Assembly (NCBI GenBank): GCA_946800325.1
Contig: OX326959.1
Location: 25,861,447-25,925,446, forward strand
Length of the DNA stretch: 64,000 bases
Origin: Luzula sylvatica
Lineage: Eukaryota; Streptophyta; Magnoliopsida; Poales; Juncaceae
Reading direction: 5' to 3'
Part shown: one piece after another, positions 41,804 through 52,369 of the stretch
Position numbering within the stretch: the first letter of the stretch is position 1
Layout of the letters: every line of letters begins with the position of its first letter
Translations under genes and position numbers: made by a program
Notes under the pieces: generated by a model
Told to the model about the DNA's origin: nothing
Databases searched by the model: none
Seen by the model: the letters and a program-made list of their open reading frames with translations, nothing else

Positions 41804-43267
41804 CTAAAGTTCAAATTCATTATCGCGCAACACCAACTCAGCAGCCATCTCCTCATCATCATCCAAAGCAAAATACTCGTTTCTCTCCACCGGCCTAAAC
41901 ATATAATACATGTACACATAAAACGCCAAGCTGGCGATTTCCTCGGCAGCCACACTCACCCACCTAATCAAAAGCCAAATCATATCAAATTTACCCCAAA
42001 ATTCAAAATTCAAAATTCAAATTCCAATTACCTGAACTTATACGAGGCAATTGTGCGCAAAGCATACACGATAATTCTTGTGAAGTATAAGTATCCAATA
42101 ACTACCAAATAAAACTGGCGAAAAAGCGAGAGCTTCGCGAGAGTTCGAGCTGCTTTGCCGTCAGTCTTTGAGGCCTCGCGAAGCGATCTGATCGACCACA
42201 CGATTGGGAAAAGAACCGCGCAGCAACAAGCCACGTCGATGAATAGGAAGAGTTGGTTCCACGTCACCCAATCTCGGAGAAACGGACCCGTTTCGCCAAC
42301 CACAGCCGAGGCTACGTTCGCGATGACCTGGCATTGATCGTGGTGTTCAGTACACCGAGTCTATGGAAAATTTAACGAGAAGAGTTGTGTGTACCTGAAG
42401 AGGGATGACAGCCATTATGACTTTCTTTTCTTTGTCCTGCAAGAATGGCTTCAAGAACGACCAGCCCGTACCGATTAGGATTATCACAGCGAATAGAAGT
42501 ATGCCTTTGAAGAATTGGAACACGTAGAACAAGATGTCCCATCCGTGTGGCGTACCGGTTACTCTGATGTAATGCTGATCTTCTGCAGCGCAAATCAGGT
42601 AGAGAGATCTGGCGACGAGGAGGATCGACATTAGATGGTGGATCCGGTGAGAAATCAGTCGATTCTTGTACAGAGAGAGGTATGACCAGTAAATCAAGAA
42701 ACCAGTGTAGATGAATGCGAAAATGGTGTAGATTGAGGGGACTGGGGATTGGCCGATCGAAAGATAATCTTTTGATCCGTCTGGTAAGGTGTTGTACATC
42801 TCGGTATGTACTGACATGGTGATGAGAGCTCTTTCCGGTGCACAATTGGCGAAGAACAAGTTGTATTCATCTGGGTGAGTAATTGGGAATGTGCGGTTGA
42901 TGGATCTGGGAGCAGCCTGTGATAGTTCGTCAAAAGAGAAGAGCTTTTTCACGTAAGGGTGAAAAAGAACGCAGTTTTTGTCATTGGGATTCTGGTTTAA
43001 ATTGGGAAGTGGGTTTGAAGGGTGAATTAGGGATTCATCGGAGATTAAGAAGAACCCAAGTAGAGACGGCGCCGGAAACGGCGCGGCGGAGAGAGAAGCT
43101 GATTCGACATAGATTGAAATGGATCCTCGTTGATTGAATCCGAATTTCTCGAAGAGAATTAAGGGGCGATTGTCAGCTGTTACCTTCAAAGTTTTGATCT
43201 CTGCTGATACGAGTGAAACCCAAAAGAGAAGGACCAGCAAGAGGCTAGAGAAAGTGAGATTAACCAT
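41804..43267 (-). CDS. seven-transmembrane CAND/GPR107-like protein
   Basis: A member of the Lung-7-TM (GPR107/GPR108) family; plant members include the candidate G-protein-coupled receptors CAND6 and CAND7. Related proteins sit in the Golgi and trafficking membranes. Three coding exons: 43267-42395, 42327-42032 and 41963-41804, GT-AG and in frame, about 442 residues. It starts with a signal peptide (about residues 1-22, ending VSLVSA), followed by a lumenal domain (EIKTLKVTADNRPLILFEKF, NCVLFHPYVKKLFSF, SINRTFPITHPDEYNLFFAN). Seven hydrophobic spans follow: SIYTIFAFIYTGFLIYWSYL, MSILLVARSLYLIC, DILFYVFQFFKGILLFAVII, VIMAVIPLQVIANVASAVV, LFLFIDVACCCAVLFPIVWS, FYLVVIGYLYFTRIIVYAL and IASLAFYVYMYYMFRP. 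The cytosolic tail is acidic (ALDDDEEMAAELVL). All parts look intact. The substrate or ligand is unknown. Confidence 0.9.
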
Positions 43268-43283
43268 TGTAATGGAGATTGAT

Positions 43284-43440
43284 TACACCGAGAAAGAGAG
43301 AGATCTTCAATGGAGCTGAGAGAGAGAGAGAGAGAGAGAATTCGTTGAGGAGTCTCTATTACACCGAGAAAGAGAGAGATCTTCAATGGAGCTGAGAGAG
43401 AGAGAGAGAGAGAGAGAGAGTTCGTTGAGGAGTCTCTATT
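43284..43440. repeat. tandem duplication in the 5' leader of the CAND-like gene
   Basis: Two copies of about 77-80 bp, each starting ACACCGAGAAAGAGAGAGAT, passing TCTTCAATGGAGCTGAGAGA and ending TTGAGGAGTCTCTATT (about 43284-43357 and 43361-43440). They differ mainly in GA-run length. Each contains an in-leader ATG triplet on the plus strand only. The block lies directly above the ATG at 43267. Confidence 0.92.
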
Positions 43441-43640
43441 GGGTTGACAATATTAAATATAGCGCACCTACAAGAAGATGTCACAGCCGTTGGATTGCTT
43501 TATGATTCGTGCGGTAGGTGTATGTGGGCAAAGAGTGGGGGAGAGGGTTTTAGACATTTATTTATTTTTCATAGTCGGTTTAATTTAGGAAATTACAAAT
43601 TTTCAATAATAATAATAATAATGATATTGAAGTAATTTAA
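43433..43640. repeat. segmental duplicate of 50354-50545
   Basis: TATTGGGTTGACAA, GATTCGTGCGGTAGGTGTAT and TTATTTATTTTTCATAGT blocks recur in order at about 50360-50545. This is the downstream edge of the duplicated unit carrying the small Tyr/Gly/Pro-rich gene. Confidence 0.85.
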
Positions 43641-43819
43641 TTTTAGTACGTAATTGTGGATATACAATCAAGTTGTAGATAATCCAATACATTACACATA
43701 CATAATTTGGCTTATGTTTCAATAAACTTATTACAGCATAATAGTACAGATATAGACATTCACAGTGCAAGGTTTATCAATTGATTTGAGTATGAGATGT
43801 CTTTGTCGAAGTGGTCGAA

Positions 43820-44445
43820 TTACTTGATTTTTCGGTACATTCCCTGCTGGCCGTATCCGTGGCCGCCCTGATATGTGTCCTCGTACTCGGATTCCTCGGT
43901 CTGTTGATGGTATTCTTGATGGTTATAGTTTTGATTATACGGAGCTGCAAAATAATACAAAATGAAATTTAGCTCGATAATGAACGGATATGCGCTTCGA
44001 AAATAACAAAATTATTATAAAAATAAAGAAAATGATATATTATACCTGGAGCACACACACCAGGATAACCAGCCGGTGGATACGCTGGCGGGGGTCGATT
44101 ATAAACAGATTGGGAATATGCGTGTTGAGTCTCAGAATACCCGTAATTACCATGATGAGGAGGAGGAGGAGGAGGAGGAGGAGGAGGGGCATATGCTACG
44201 GGAGGGTGAGAGTATGTGTAAGGTTGCGGGTATCCCCCGTGCTGAGACATATGACCCGTGGTGTAACCCGCGTAACCCGTGTTGTAACCCGTGTTATAAC
44301 CGAATTGCTGCGGCTTGTTGTATGGTTTACATGGTTTATTCGGTTTGCCTCCGAATAATACTATGTGATTGTTGGAGAATAATCCTCTCTCCTTTGTTGT
44401 TGGTTCTTCTCCTTGTTGCAATTCTTTCTCTCCTTCTTGTTTCAT
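43820..44445 (-). CDS. short Tyr/Gly/Pro-rich protein, copy A
   Basis: Two exons, 44445-44046 and 43944-43820, with a GT-AG intron in frame, encoding about 174 residues. The N-terminus has KERGLFSNNHIVLFGG and KPCKPYNKPQQ, then Tyr/Gly/Thr repeats (GYNTGYNTGYAGYTTGHMSQ), HGGYPQPYTYSHPPVAYA, a run of ten prolines, and SQSVYNRPPPAYPPAGYPG. Exon 2 encodes APYNQNYNHQEYHQQ, an acidic TEESEYED and the end GGHGYGQQGMYRKIK. There is no signal peptide or transmembrane segment. The ERGLFSN start and the XYPPX-like repeats recall plant glycine-rich proteins of the A3 type, whose role is not established. Copy C is its closest relative in the window. The polyproline run is coded by a GGA/GGT repeat (44157-44188 region) and is likely variable. 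Probably expressed, but function unknown. Confidence 0.75.
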
Positions 44446-44873
44446 TTTTTAATTAGCAAAATTTATCTATAAAATACAAACTTGTAAGAACAAATATTAA
44501 ACTCAAATTATACAAACAAAGATATAATACTAAACTATTTGAAAACTTCATTTTCTTACAAGAGGATTTTTATGAGAAGTAAACACAAGGCGTGAAGTGA
44601 ATTGGATAGAAACAATTGCACAATTTATAAGCTTAATTTTAGTTGGGGGGGGGGGGGGGGGGGGGTTGCTTTGTAATAACGCAACAAGGAATTTTTCTTT
44701 TTCTTTTTGATCTTTATCTTGTTTGAAAAAAATATATTCGACTCAATCATGTTTCACAAATCAGCTATAAATTATTGAAGTATTAAAATTAAAATGATTG
44801 TTCACAAAAAGTAAAATCACTCAGAACAAAAACATATGTATTATTGAATATTCTATTTTTTAACCTCAGATTA
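44446..44873. other. upstream region of copy A with a 21-G run
   Basis: Holds the promoter of copy A and a homopolymer of 21 G at 44645-44665. The matching upstream region of copy C (about 51497-51505) has only five G there. Confidence 0.6.
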
Positions 44874-44935
44874 TAACTTAGCCGCGGCTCCAAGAGTGAT
44901 TCTCGCCACCTCAACCATTTTTATATGTACTCTTC
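44874..44935 (-). pseudogene. glucuronokinase last-exon shard
   Basis: TAGCCGCGGCTCCAAGAG, then TCTCGCCACCTCAACCAT, matches 54841-54893 of the intact glucuronokinase last exon; the rest of the exon is gone. It stands in the same place relative to copy A as the intact gene does relative to copy D. Confidence 0.75.
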
Positions 44936-45592
44936 AAGTGTCTACAAACATTTGCCTAATATTAATTTGCAAAGGTGTCCCTGCATTTTGAATTTTGTAA
45001 GAATAAACAAGTTATTTTTCCAAATTAAACGTGTCAGCACAGTGTGAGATGTTAAAAAATATAACTCTTGAAAAATTAACATATTATAAATTATTAATCT
45101 GTTAATTAAACGTGTCAATTAACATTTAATTGAGTCAATTAGAAATGCTAATCAATTCACTTTGTCACCTCATCGAGGATATTATGATGATTTTTGGGGA
45201 TCAATTATATTTGTTCTTCCATACATGGGTATAACATGTGTTGCAATAGAAACAAAATTATTATTAAAATATATATATTTGCTGACACGTGCCAGCATAG
45301 TGTGAGATGTTCAAAAATATAACTCTAGAAAGATATCAGCATTCGAAACGAAATGCAGTTGAATAACGATATTCTTGACACTTAATGCAAAATGCCATTT
45401 TTTATAATATAATAGTAGGACTAATCAGTTAAGGTCGTTTTTTATGCAAGTAATATTAGCATATAGTCAAATATCAAAAAAATAAATGTCACAGTATGCC
45501 ATATTATTGTAGTATAAGTTTATATAAATATTCAACAATTATATCCTCATGGTGGGCAAGCTCTTATCCCAATACTTCGCAACAAGCTCACA
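44936..45592. other. AT-rich intergenic stretch
   Basis: Contains a direct repeat of GTGTGAGATGTTNAAAAATATAACTC (about 45041 and 45301). No gene recognised. Confidence 0.5.
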
Positions 45593-45600
45593 CCAATACA

Positions 45601-46081
45601 TAGGGATGTCAACCCGAATTTTCGGGTATTATCCGAACCCGAATCCAAAATATCCGCGGGTAAAAAATCATATCCGAACCCGAACCCGAATCCGTTTACC
45701 GAAAATCACCAATACAAAATCTAAAAAAAAAATATAAATAATTATTATAAAAATACATAAAATTACCAACAATTTTGTATACATCAAACAAGAAATTTGT
45801 ATAAAATACATTAAAAATGCAAATATAATAAATAATTGATCCATAAATCATCAAAAAAAATTCATATCATTGGACATTTTCGGGTATTTTTCGGATATTT
45901 CTCGGGTATTTTTTTGGGTTCGGGGAATACTCGCGGATAAAAATTTACCCCCGTACCCGAACCCGAACCCGGAACGGGTATTTTTTTCGGGACCTGTGGA
46001 TATTTTTTTTCGGATATTATCCTCCCCGTTCGGGTCGGATACCCGCATATTCGGATTTTATCCGACCCATTGACATCCCTA
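45601..46081. mobile_element. hAT-type element with TAGGGATGTCAA ends
   Basis: 481 bp, with TAGGGATGTCAA at the left and its exact complement TTGACATCCCTA at the right, and a perfect 8-bp target duplication CCAATACA (45593-45600 and 46082-46089). Subterminal sequence is rich in CGAACCCGAA and TTCGGGTA repeats in opposite orientation at the two ends, like the elements at 31610 and 57006. No transposase. Confidence 0.93.
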
Positions 46082-46089
46082 CCAATACA

Positions 46090-46556
46090 ATCTCAGATAA
46101 ATTTATGACGTCCTGGCCATAACTAATCGATGACTGGGTCCATGTTTACTCTGATTAATCCCTAATCGGTTGGGTTAATCGCAGATCCTATTTGACCTGA
46201 TTTGGAGTGATTTAGACCGAAAAAATTGAACTTTGGTTGTATTATAAATTGTACTTTCTGATTTTTAATTTGGAACTCGGTGTGTATTTCAACTGGTCCA
46301 TTCGCTCCAACTCTGCTCGGTTGTATTCTTGTTCGTAGTTTGCCTAGTCCGGAATTCAACTTTTCAACAATAATATTTTGTAAACAATTTAAATTTAGTA
46401 GAGGCTCAAATATATAATAGATAATAACAATACGTTACACAATTTAGCTTATGTCTCGAGAAACTTATTACAACATTATAATTATAATAGTGATTTATAT
46501 ATTCATATCCAAGATTTAGCAATCGAGTCCGGAATGTCTTTGTGGATCAACCGGTA
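46090..46556. repeat. flank shared with the copy D unit
   Basis: GATTAATCCCTAATCGGTTGG and the following TTTGGAGTGATTTAGACC recur near 53121-53180, and TTCAACTTTTCAACAATAAT recurs at about 53367. This is the downstream flank of copy B, duplicated with copy D and partly with the broken copy at 49955. Confidence 0.8.
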
Positions 46557-47283
46557 CTATTTAACAGTACGGCACATGTCTTGCTTGCCAAATCCATGAC
46601 CACCAGGGGTGCCAAGGCCACCATGGGCACCAAAGCTGCCATTAATGCTGAAACCACCAGTGCCGCTAAGGGCACCATGTCCGTTATGGCCACCATGACC
46701 GTCGAGGCATCCATGAGTGCTGACACCCCCATGGGCGTTGTGGCCACCGTGGCCGTTGAGACCTCCATGGGTGCTGCCACCGCCATTGGCATTGGGGCCA
46801 CCGTGACTGTTGAGGCCTCCATGGGTGTTGGTGACACCGCCATGGGCGTTGTGGCCACCTTGATGCATATCAAAGTACTCTGTCTCCTCGGTCTGTTGTT
46901 GATAGTATTCCTCATGTTGATATTTTTTGTTATACCGAGCTGTAAAATCATTGATGTAAAAAAGGAAACACAAATGCTTTTAAGATGAATATTAATGATC
47001 CTATTAACGATTCTGTTATACCTGGACCTGGAGCAGGTGGACACGGATTATAAACCGACTGGGAATACGTCTGTTGAGACTGAGAATAACCATGGTTAGC
47101 AGGAGGGACGGCGTGCCCGTACGGCTTCGAGTATCCCCCGTGCTGAGTCGTATGACCCGTGTTATGACCCGCATTATAACCGATTTTTTGTGGTTTAGTA
47201 TTTGGTTTACACGGCTTATTTCCGAACATGTTCGAGAATAATCCCCTCTCCTGTGTTGCCAATTCCTCTCCTTTCATTTCCAT
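46557..47283 (-). CDS. short Tyr/Gly/His-rich protein, copy B
   Basis: Two exons, 47283-47022 and 46939-46557, in frame, about 214 residues. Exon 1 keeps the family start (TQERGLFSNMFGNKPCKP), the Tyr/Gly/His repeats (GYNAGHNTGHTTQHGGYSKP) and SQSVYNPCPPAPGPG. Exon 2 starts ARYNKKYQHEEYYQQQTEET and is then expanded by about ten Gly/His units (NAHGG, NTHGG, NSHGG, STHGG, NGHGG) not present in copies A and C and only vestigial in D, ending GKQDMCRTVK. Such His/Gly repeats could bind metal ions, but that is inference. There is no signal peptide. A second GT (GCTCCAGGTCCAG) near the donor could give an alternative splice. Confidence 0.72.
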
Positions 47284-47699
47284 CCCACCTTGTTTTACCT
47301 CTCTTAATTACCAATTTATCTACGAGTACCAGCATACAAGAACAAAATATATAACTCAAGAACTATATAAAATAAATTATATCATTTTAAAAATTTAAAC
47401 AATTTGAAATTTTAATCAATTTAAACAATTTGAAATTTCATTGCTTACGAGAGGATTTTATCAGAAGTAAAACAAGGCTTGCACTGATTTGGATAGAAAC
47501 TATATCACAATTTATATACTTAATTTCAGTGGGAAATTGCGTTATAATCAAGCACTAAAGAATTTTGCTTTGGTATCGTTATTTTTTTATTGAAAAAATA
47601 TATATTCTCCTAAACATATCTCTCCAAATCATTTATATTATATCATATCTTCGTTACATTATTAGATCACGTAGAATAATAGAAAAGAAATAATTTTGT
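47284..47699. other. upstream region of copy B
   Basis: AT-rich promoter region, alignable by eye with 54219-54660 upstream of copy D (shared GGCTTGCACTGATTTGGATAG and TTGCGTTATAATCAAGCA). No other gene. Confidence 0.55.
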
Positions 47700-47998
47700 A
47701 TTGTTCTGAGTGTCTTATTTTTTATGAACAGTCCTAATTAGTTTCAGTATCTTCTAATGCATTACAGCCTTCACTAAGGAATGACTTCACGATGGTTATT
47801 TTTTACGAAAAACCAGTCTTTTTTACACGCAACTTCTTGCCGGGCCAATTGGGTGGCGCCATCTGGACAGAACGCAACAACCGCCCCGCCACTTCCTGTG
47901 AACTTAGCTGCGGCTCCAACGCTTATCGCCACATTTTTATATTTAATGCTCCTAACGCCTCATCTCCAAACATTTTCCTAATAAGATGGAATAAGATT
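47700..47998 (-). pseudogene. glucuronokinase last exon, truncated duplicate
   Basis: About 230 bp (47766-47995) closely matches exon 6 of the intact gene at 54673-54919, including the segment for [13 protein letters not shown] sequence (plus strand TGGGTGGCGCCATCTGGACA) and the splice acceptor region TTTTCCTAATAAGATGG. The stop-proximal end is rearranged (TTTTTTACGAAAAACCAG replaces TTTTTTGAAGGGCAAAACC), and no other exon follows upstream. It is a dead fragment carried along with copy B. Confidence 0.88.
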
Positions 47999-48151
47999 AC
48001 AGAAACTAAAAAAAAAAACATTGTCAGGTCAATTGATCCAAGATGACCTAAATGGAAGGTCAGTAACTATCATTTGGCTTGTCCTAAGAATTATGGTCAA
48101 ACTAAATAATTAGTCTAACGAATAAGATATGTGGAAGCATAAAGTTATCAG

Positions 48152-48568
48152 CTATGTTGTGCGAATACTTCAAAAATCAAGCCGTATCGTATCGGATATC
48201 CACGTGGCATATTCGAATATTTTATTTCAAAATAATAACAAATACTTCTCGAATACTTCCGGATACTTGTCGGATACTTCTAATATATAAATAAATATAT
48301 TTGAAAACTAAAAATAAAAATTTGAAATCAAAATAAATGAGTAATACATATAAATTATAAATATAATAAACATTTATTTAATAAGAAGTTACCTATGTAA
48401 AAACAAATTTTTAATACATTTTACGTCAAATACATAATATATACAAATATTCAATATATAAACTATAATTAATAAACAATAAATAATAAATAATTATATA
48501 TAATTGTCGTATTCCGTATCTGTGTCGTGTCGAATACGATACTCGTATCCGTATCTGTACAACACAAC
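48152..48568. mobile_element. hAT-like MITE, relative of 29335-30691
   Basis: 417 bp with ends CTATGTTGTGCGAATACTTC and CGTATCTGTACAACACAAC, and a 7-bp flanking repeat TTATCAG (48145-48151 and 48569-48575). The sequence shares AAAAATCAAGCCGTATCGTA and GGATATCCACGTGG-type blocks with the nested copy at 29335. Non-coding. Confidence 0.8.
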
Positions 48569-48575
48569 TTATCAG

Positions 48576-49954
48576 TTTAGGCCTAATGTGAAAACTCAGA
48601 AGAGTAAAATAAAGTAAAGTAAGGAGTTGATATTGTGTTACCTAGGGATAAAGAGGCATAAGTATTATGTTTAGGCTTAATTATTGTTTAAACTTTTTTA
48701 TTTTTATTTTAACATTTAAATTTGTATAGTTCATACATATCTTTTTTAATTATTATTTTTTTAATTCAACAAAGTTGTGAAATATATTTAAGAAAATAAT
48801 TACATTTCTGTAGAAAGAAAAAAAAGAAAAATATGGATCCTGACTCAACAAGAACCTGGAAAAAAAAATTAGGATTAGCCGCCAACATTGCGGCCGTGGC
48901 CTTTTGATTTTGTGTATCCGTCCGTCGCCGCCGCTAGGTTGCCCTTCTCCACCGTCACTATCAATAATTTTTAGTTTTTACTATGTGTCTTGGATCACGG
49001 TGTCTCTCGGTCTATCGACATAAATGTAGAACCTTTGAATTTTTTAAAATAGGTATTTATAAATTTGCGTGGCATAGATTGATTACAAAAAGTTTTTTCA
49101 AATCGGCTTATATCCATCGATTCCTCACAACACGTCCATTCGGATATCTCCGTCATTTTTTTATTGCTCATCTCTCTCGTCATCTCTTGTTAAAATATAA
49201 ACATTTTTTTACTAGAAAAATAGAATCACAAAAATTATTGACTTTATCTATACTATTTTTTAACTATGGCCGAGGGATTTTTGTGATTATTGATTGGGTT
49301 TTGAGCATTTGAAGGCCCAATCATTTATTTTTTTCTTTCTATTTTCGGCCAATTCTTTTTGGGCTTTGTCGTTATAATTTGAAGGGCTGACGGTTCGTTC
49401 TTCTTCAGTTGTCTTTGATATATTTTGTATTTATTGTCCTTTACCACATAAATTTCTTATTTCGTTTATTGTCATATTTTCTAGATTGGTAACATCTGTT
49501 TCATTTTTTAGTGATTCTAGGATCTTTGACACAATTGTATTTGTATCCATCTTAATACTATTCTTATGGATCTTGGGTTTTTATTCATTTAATTTGGGGT
49601 TGGAATCATCAAAGAAAGTTATATTTTCCTTGTTTATAATCGACTTTCTAATGGTAAGAAAGTTATTTATTCTTATCGTTTTTCTTAATTTAAACTTGTA
49701 AAAATATTATGTAAGAAAATATAATATAAAAAATGCATATTTACATAATATAATTTTAATCATTATTGTTCACTTATTTTTAAAAATTATAATTGTAAGA
49801 ATCATATCCTAAGTAAATTATATTCGTGTTTGTTTTCAAACTATTTTAATATTAAAATTTAAAAATAATTATATTTATCTATCAAAATATAAATAATTTC
49901 TTGAACTTATAAACATGTATCGAATATTGTTGTTATTTTTTTAAATTTAAGCAA
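48576..49954. other. gene-poor stretch
   Basis: 1.4 kb without a supported gene. Around 48880-48965 the composition turns GC-richer (GCCGCCAACATTGCGGCCGT), but no frame is convincing. A 109-codon open frame at 48983-49312 lacks recognisable motifs. The last part is AT-rich. Confidence 0.45.
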
Positions 49955-50360
49955 ATCATGTCGAATATTCGTAGTTGGCCTAGTTTAAAAATTCAACTTT
50001 CAATGCAATCGACTCGAGTCCGAGATGTCTTGGTTGATCAATCGGTGCTAATTAACATATGTACGGCAAATGCCTTGCTTGCCAAATCCATGGGCACCAA
50101 AGCTGCCATGAACGTTGAAACCACCAACGCAATGAAGATTAACGATTCTATTATACCTGGAGCAGGTGGACACGGATTATAAACCGACTGGGAATACACC
50201 TGTTGAGACTGAGAATATCCATGGTTAGCAGGAGGGTGAGCCGAGCATACCCGTACCCGTAAAGCTTCGAGTATCCCCTGTGCTGAGACATATGACCCGT
50301 GTTATCGTCCGAGCTGTAACCGGTTTTTGTGGTTTATTATATGGTTTACATTGTTTATTT
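49955..50360 (-). pseudogene. broken copy E of the small-protein gene (B/D type)
   Basis: Matches copies B and D in pieces: the 3' flank and stop region (GAGATGTCTTGGTTGATCAA and TGCCTTGCTTGCCAAATCCA, 50020-50095), a collapsed exon 2, then exon 1 sequence for SQSQQVYSQSVYNPCPPAPG (about 50155-50225) and SKLYGYG-like residues. Exon 2's acidic segment and the N-terminus are missing, and it runs at about 50353 straight into the flank of the copy C unit. It is a deletion product of unequal exchange within the cluster. Confidence 0.78.
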
Positions 50361-50460
50361 CTATTGGGTTGACAACATAGTGAACCGGGAAGAAGATACC
50401 TCAGCTGTCGGATTGCTTTGAGATTCGTGCAGTAGGTGTATGTGGGCAATGACTGGGTCT

Positions 50461-50473
50461 GGGGGGGGGGGGG
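50461..50473. repeat. 13-G homopolymer
   Basis: Run of G within the segment that duplicates 43433-43640, where the corresponding position reads AGTGGGGGAGAGGG. Simple length expansion. Confidence 0.95.
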
Positions 50474-50736
50474 TGTTTAGACTTTTATTTATTTTTCATA
50501 GTTGGTTTAATTTAGGATATTTCGAATTTTCAAAATAATAATGTAAAGTAATTTATTTTAGTATGTAGTTATTATGGATATTATAGGCAAGTTGTTGATA
50601 GTACCATAACATTACAATACATAATTGCCTTATGTTTCAAGAAACTTATTACATCATAATAGGAATGATACAGAAATTCATATGCAAGGTTTAGCAATCG
50701 ATTACAGTATGACATGTCTTCGTGGAAGTGGTTGAA

Positions 50737-51310
50737 TTACTTGATTTTTCGGTACATGCCATTCTGGCCGTATCCGAGGCCGCCTTGATACGTGTCCTCG
50801 CACTCGGCTTCCGCGGTCTGCTGATGATGGTATTCTTGATGGTTATAGTTTTGCTTATACGGAGCTGCAAAATAATACAAGATGAATATCAGCATGGTAA
50901 TGAACGGATATGCGTTTCGAAAATAATGAAATTATTATCAAAATAATGAACTGATATATTATACCTGGAGCGCACACGCCAGGATAACCTGGCGGTGGAT
51001 ACGCTAGTTGGGGTGGATTATAAACAGACTGGGAATACGCCTGTTGAGTCTGAGAATACGCGTAATTACCATGAGGAGGGGGAGGATATGCAACGGGAGG
51101 GCCGTGAGAGTATGCATAAGGTTGCGGATATCCCCCGTGCTGAGACATATGACCCGTGGTGTAACCCGGGGTGTAACCCGTGTTATAACCAAATTTTTGC
51201 GGTTTGTTATATGGTTTACATGGTTTATTCGGTCTGCCACCGAATAATACTATGTGATTGTTGGAGAATAATCCTCTCTCCTTTGTTGTTGGTTCTTCTC
51301 CTTGTTGCAT
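50737..51310 (-). CDS. short Tyr/Gly/Pro-rich protein, copy C
   Basis: Two exons, 51310-50965 and 50864-50737, in frame, about 157 residues. It is nearly identical in plan to copy A: KERGLFSNNHIVLFGGRPNK, CKPYNKPQKFGYNTGYTPGY, TTGHMSQHGGYPQPYAYSH, SQTQQAYSQSVYNPPQLAYP, GYPGVCAP; exon 2 gives APYKQNYNHQEYHHQQTAEA and ends GLGYGQNGMYRKIK. It lacks the ten-proline run of copy A (AYPPPPHGNYAY only) and starts at an ATG matching codon 10 or so of copy A. No signal peptide. It belongs to the block duplicated with copy A (flanks 43433-43640 and 50354-50545 agree). Confidence 0.75.
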
Positions 51311-51713
51311 TTCCTTCTCTTAATTACCAAATTTTACCTATACAAACAAATAAGCACAAAATATTAAACTCAAATTGTGTAAAGAAAGATCATTTTAATA
51401 ATATAAACTATTAAAACTTCATTTTCTTACTAGAGGATTTTATAAGAAGTGGGTGAATTGGACACAAACAATTGCTCAATTTATATGCTTAATTTTAGTG
51501 GGGGTTTGCTTTGTAATAACGCAAAAAGGAATTTTTTTTTTTTTGGCCCTTATCTTTTCTTTGAAAAAAGTATATTCGACTCAATAATGTTTCACAAATC
51601 AGTTATAAAATATTATCATATCTTCCGTACATTAGATAATTGTTTATAAAAAGTAAGATCACTTACAACAAAGCAAAATTATGTACTATCTAATACTATT
51701 TTTTCAACTTACA
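51311..51713. other. upstream region of copy C
   Basis: Alignable with the region above copy A (TTTATATGCTTAATTTTAGT, TTTGCTTTGTAATAACGCAA). No other feature. Confidence 0.55.
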
Positions 51714-51776
51714 ATTACAACTTGACTCAGTTTTTGAAATCCTCTTCACTAAGAAATGACTTCAGAACTATGACTG
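51714..51776 (-). pseudogene. glucuronokinase 3'-end shard
   Basis: AAATCCTCTTCACTAAGAAA followed by TGACTTCAGAACTATG matches 54698-54730 at the stop-proximal end of glucuronokinase exon 6. Upstream exon sequence has been replaced by LINE-derived sequence from about 51780. Confidence 0.72.
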
Positions 51777-52367
51777 ATGAACCTTAACCGCAAGAACTAC
51801 GCCAAGTGTGATGAGCACGCTGGACCGACGCAACAATGGCAACTAACGAGGAAAATGTACGCTGACGGTGCAGAGAGGGACCGATGGGATTCAACGTGTA
51901 GAGCAGGTGCTATGTACTATGTACTCAAGAAAACTTGGCTAAAACAAATTGGCCGCACGGCACAGCATGTATCCTATGTACTCAAAACATTAGAAACCGC
52001 TGACCACTTGTTGGCCCAATGTGAACTCATCTTAAGATGCTTTGAATTGATGCAAATCAATCGCACACCACATGAATCTATCTTAAAACTACGGAAACAA
52101 ATTAAGGAAGATGATGAAAGATGTGCGCAGCTAAAAGAAGACATGAAAGGACAGATTGCGAGAAAATGGGCGGCATGTGCATGGACAATCCGGAGAGAAC
52201 GCAACAACACAATATTCAAAAATAAAACCCGAATGCCAGTTTTGGTGGCATCGGCTACTACGAGTTTGTTTAGTTCTTGGTATAGAGGTGAGTTGAGTAG
52301 TGATGATCAAGAAATTCCTTTGCCATCGATTATTTTTTTTCATATGGATAGAGAAATTTCGGCATAG
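51777..52367 (+). pseudogene. LINE ORF2 C-terminal remnant
   Basis: An open frame of 196 codons whose middle recalls the zinc-binding and C-terminal tail of plant non-LTR reverse transcriptases: ETADHLLAQCELILRCFELM, a charged stretch KLRKQIKEDDERCAQLKEDM, then WAACAWTIRRERNNTIFKNK, which resembles the usual AIWRERNNRIF motif. The reverse transcriptase itself is absent, and the first 50 residues look like unrelated sequence read through. It is on the plus strand, opposite to every host gene here. Open frame length alone does not make it a gene. Confidence 0.6.
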
Positions 52368-52369
52368 AT

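Noticed and set aside
42372..42933. Long alternative frames on the same strand inside the CAND-like exon
   Set aside because: Shadow frames without domain matches; the 43267-42395 frame has the signal peptide and membrane spans.
46542..47044. Ala/Thr/Val-rich or Met-rich frames opposite and overlapping copy B
   Set aside because: They come from reading the Gly/His repeat in other frames or on the other strand.
48983..49312. 109-codon plus-strand frame
   Set aside because: Hydrophobic and basic composition of AT-rich DNA, no motif, no promoter or duplicate; likely chance.
51777..52367. 196-codon frame as a host gene
   Set aside because: Internal similarity to LINE C-terminal motifs and position replacing a glucuronokinase shard point to a transposon remnant.
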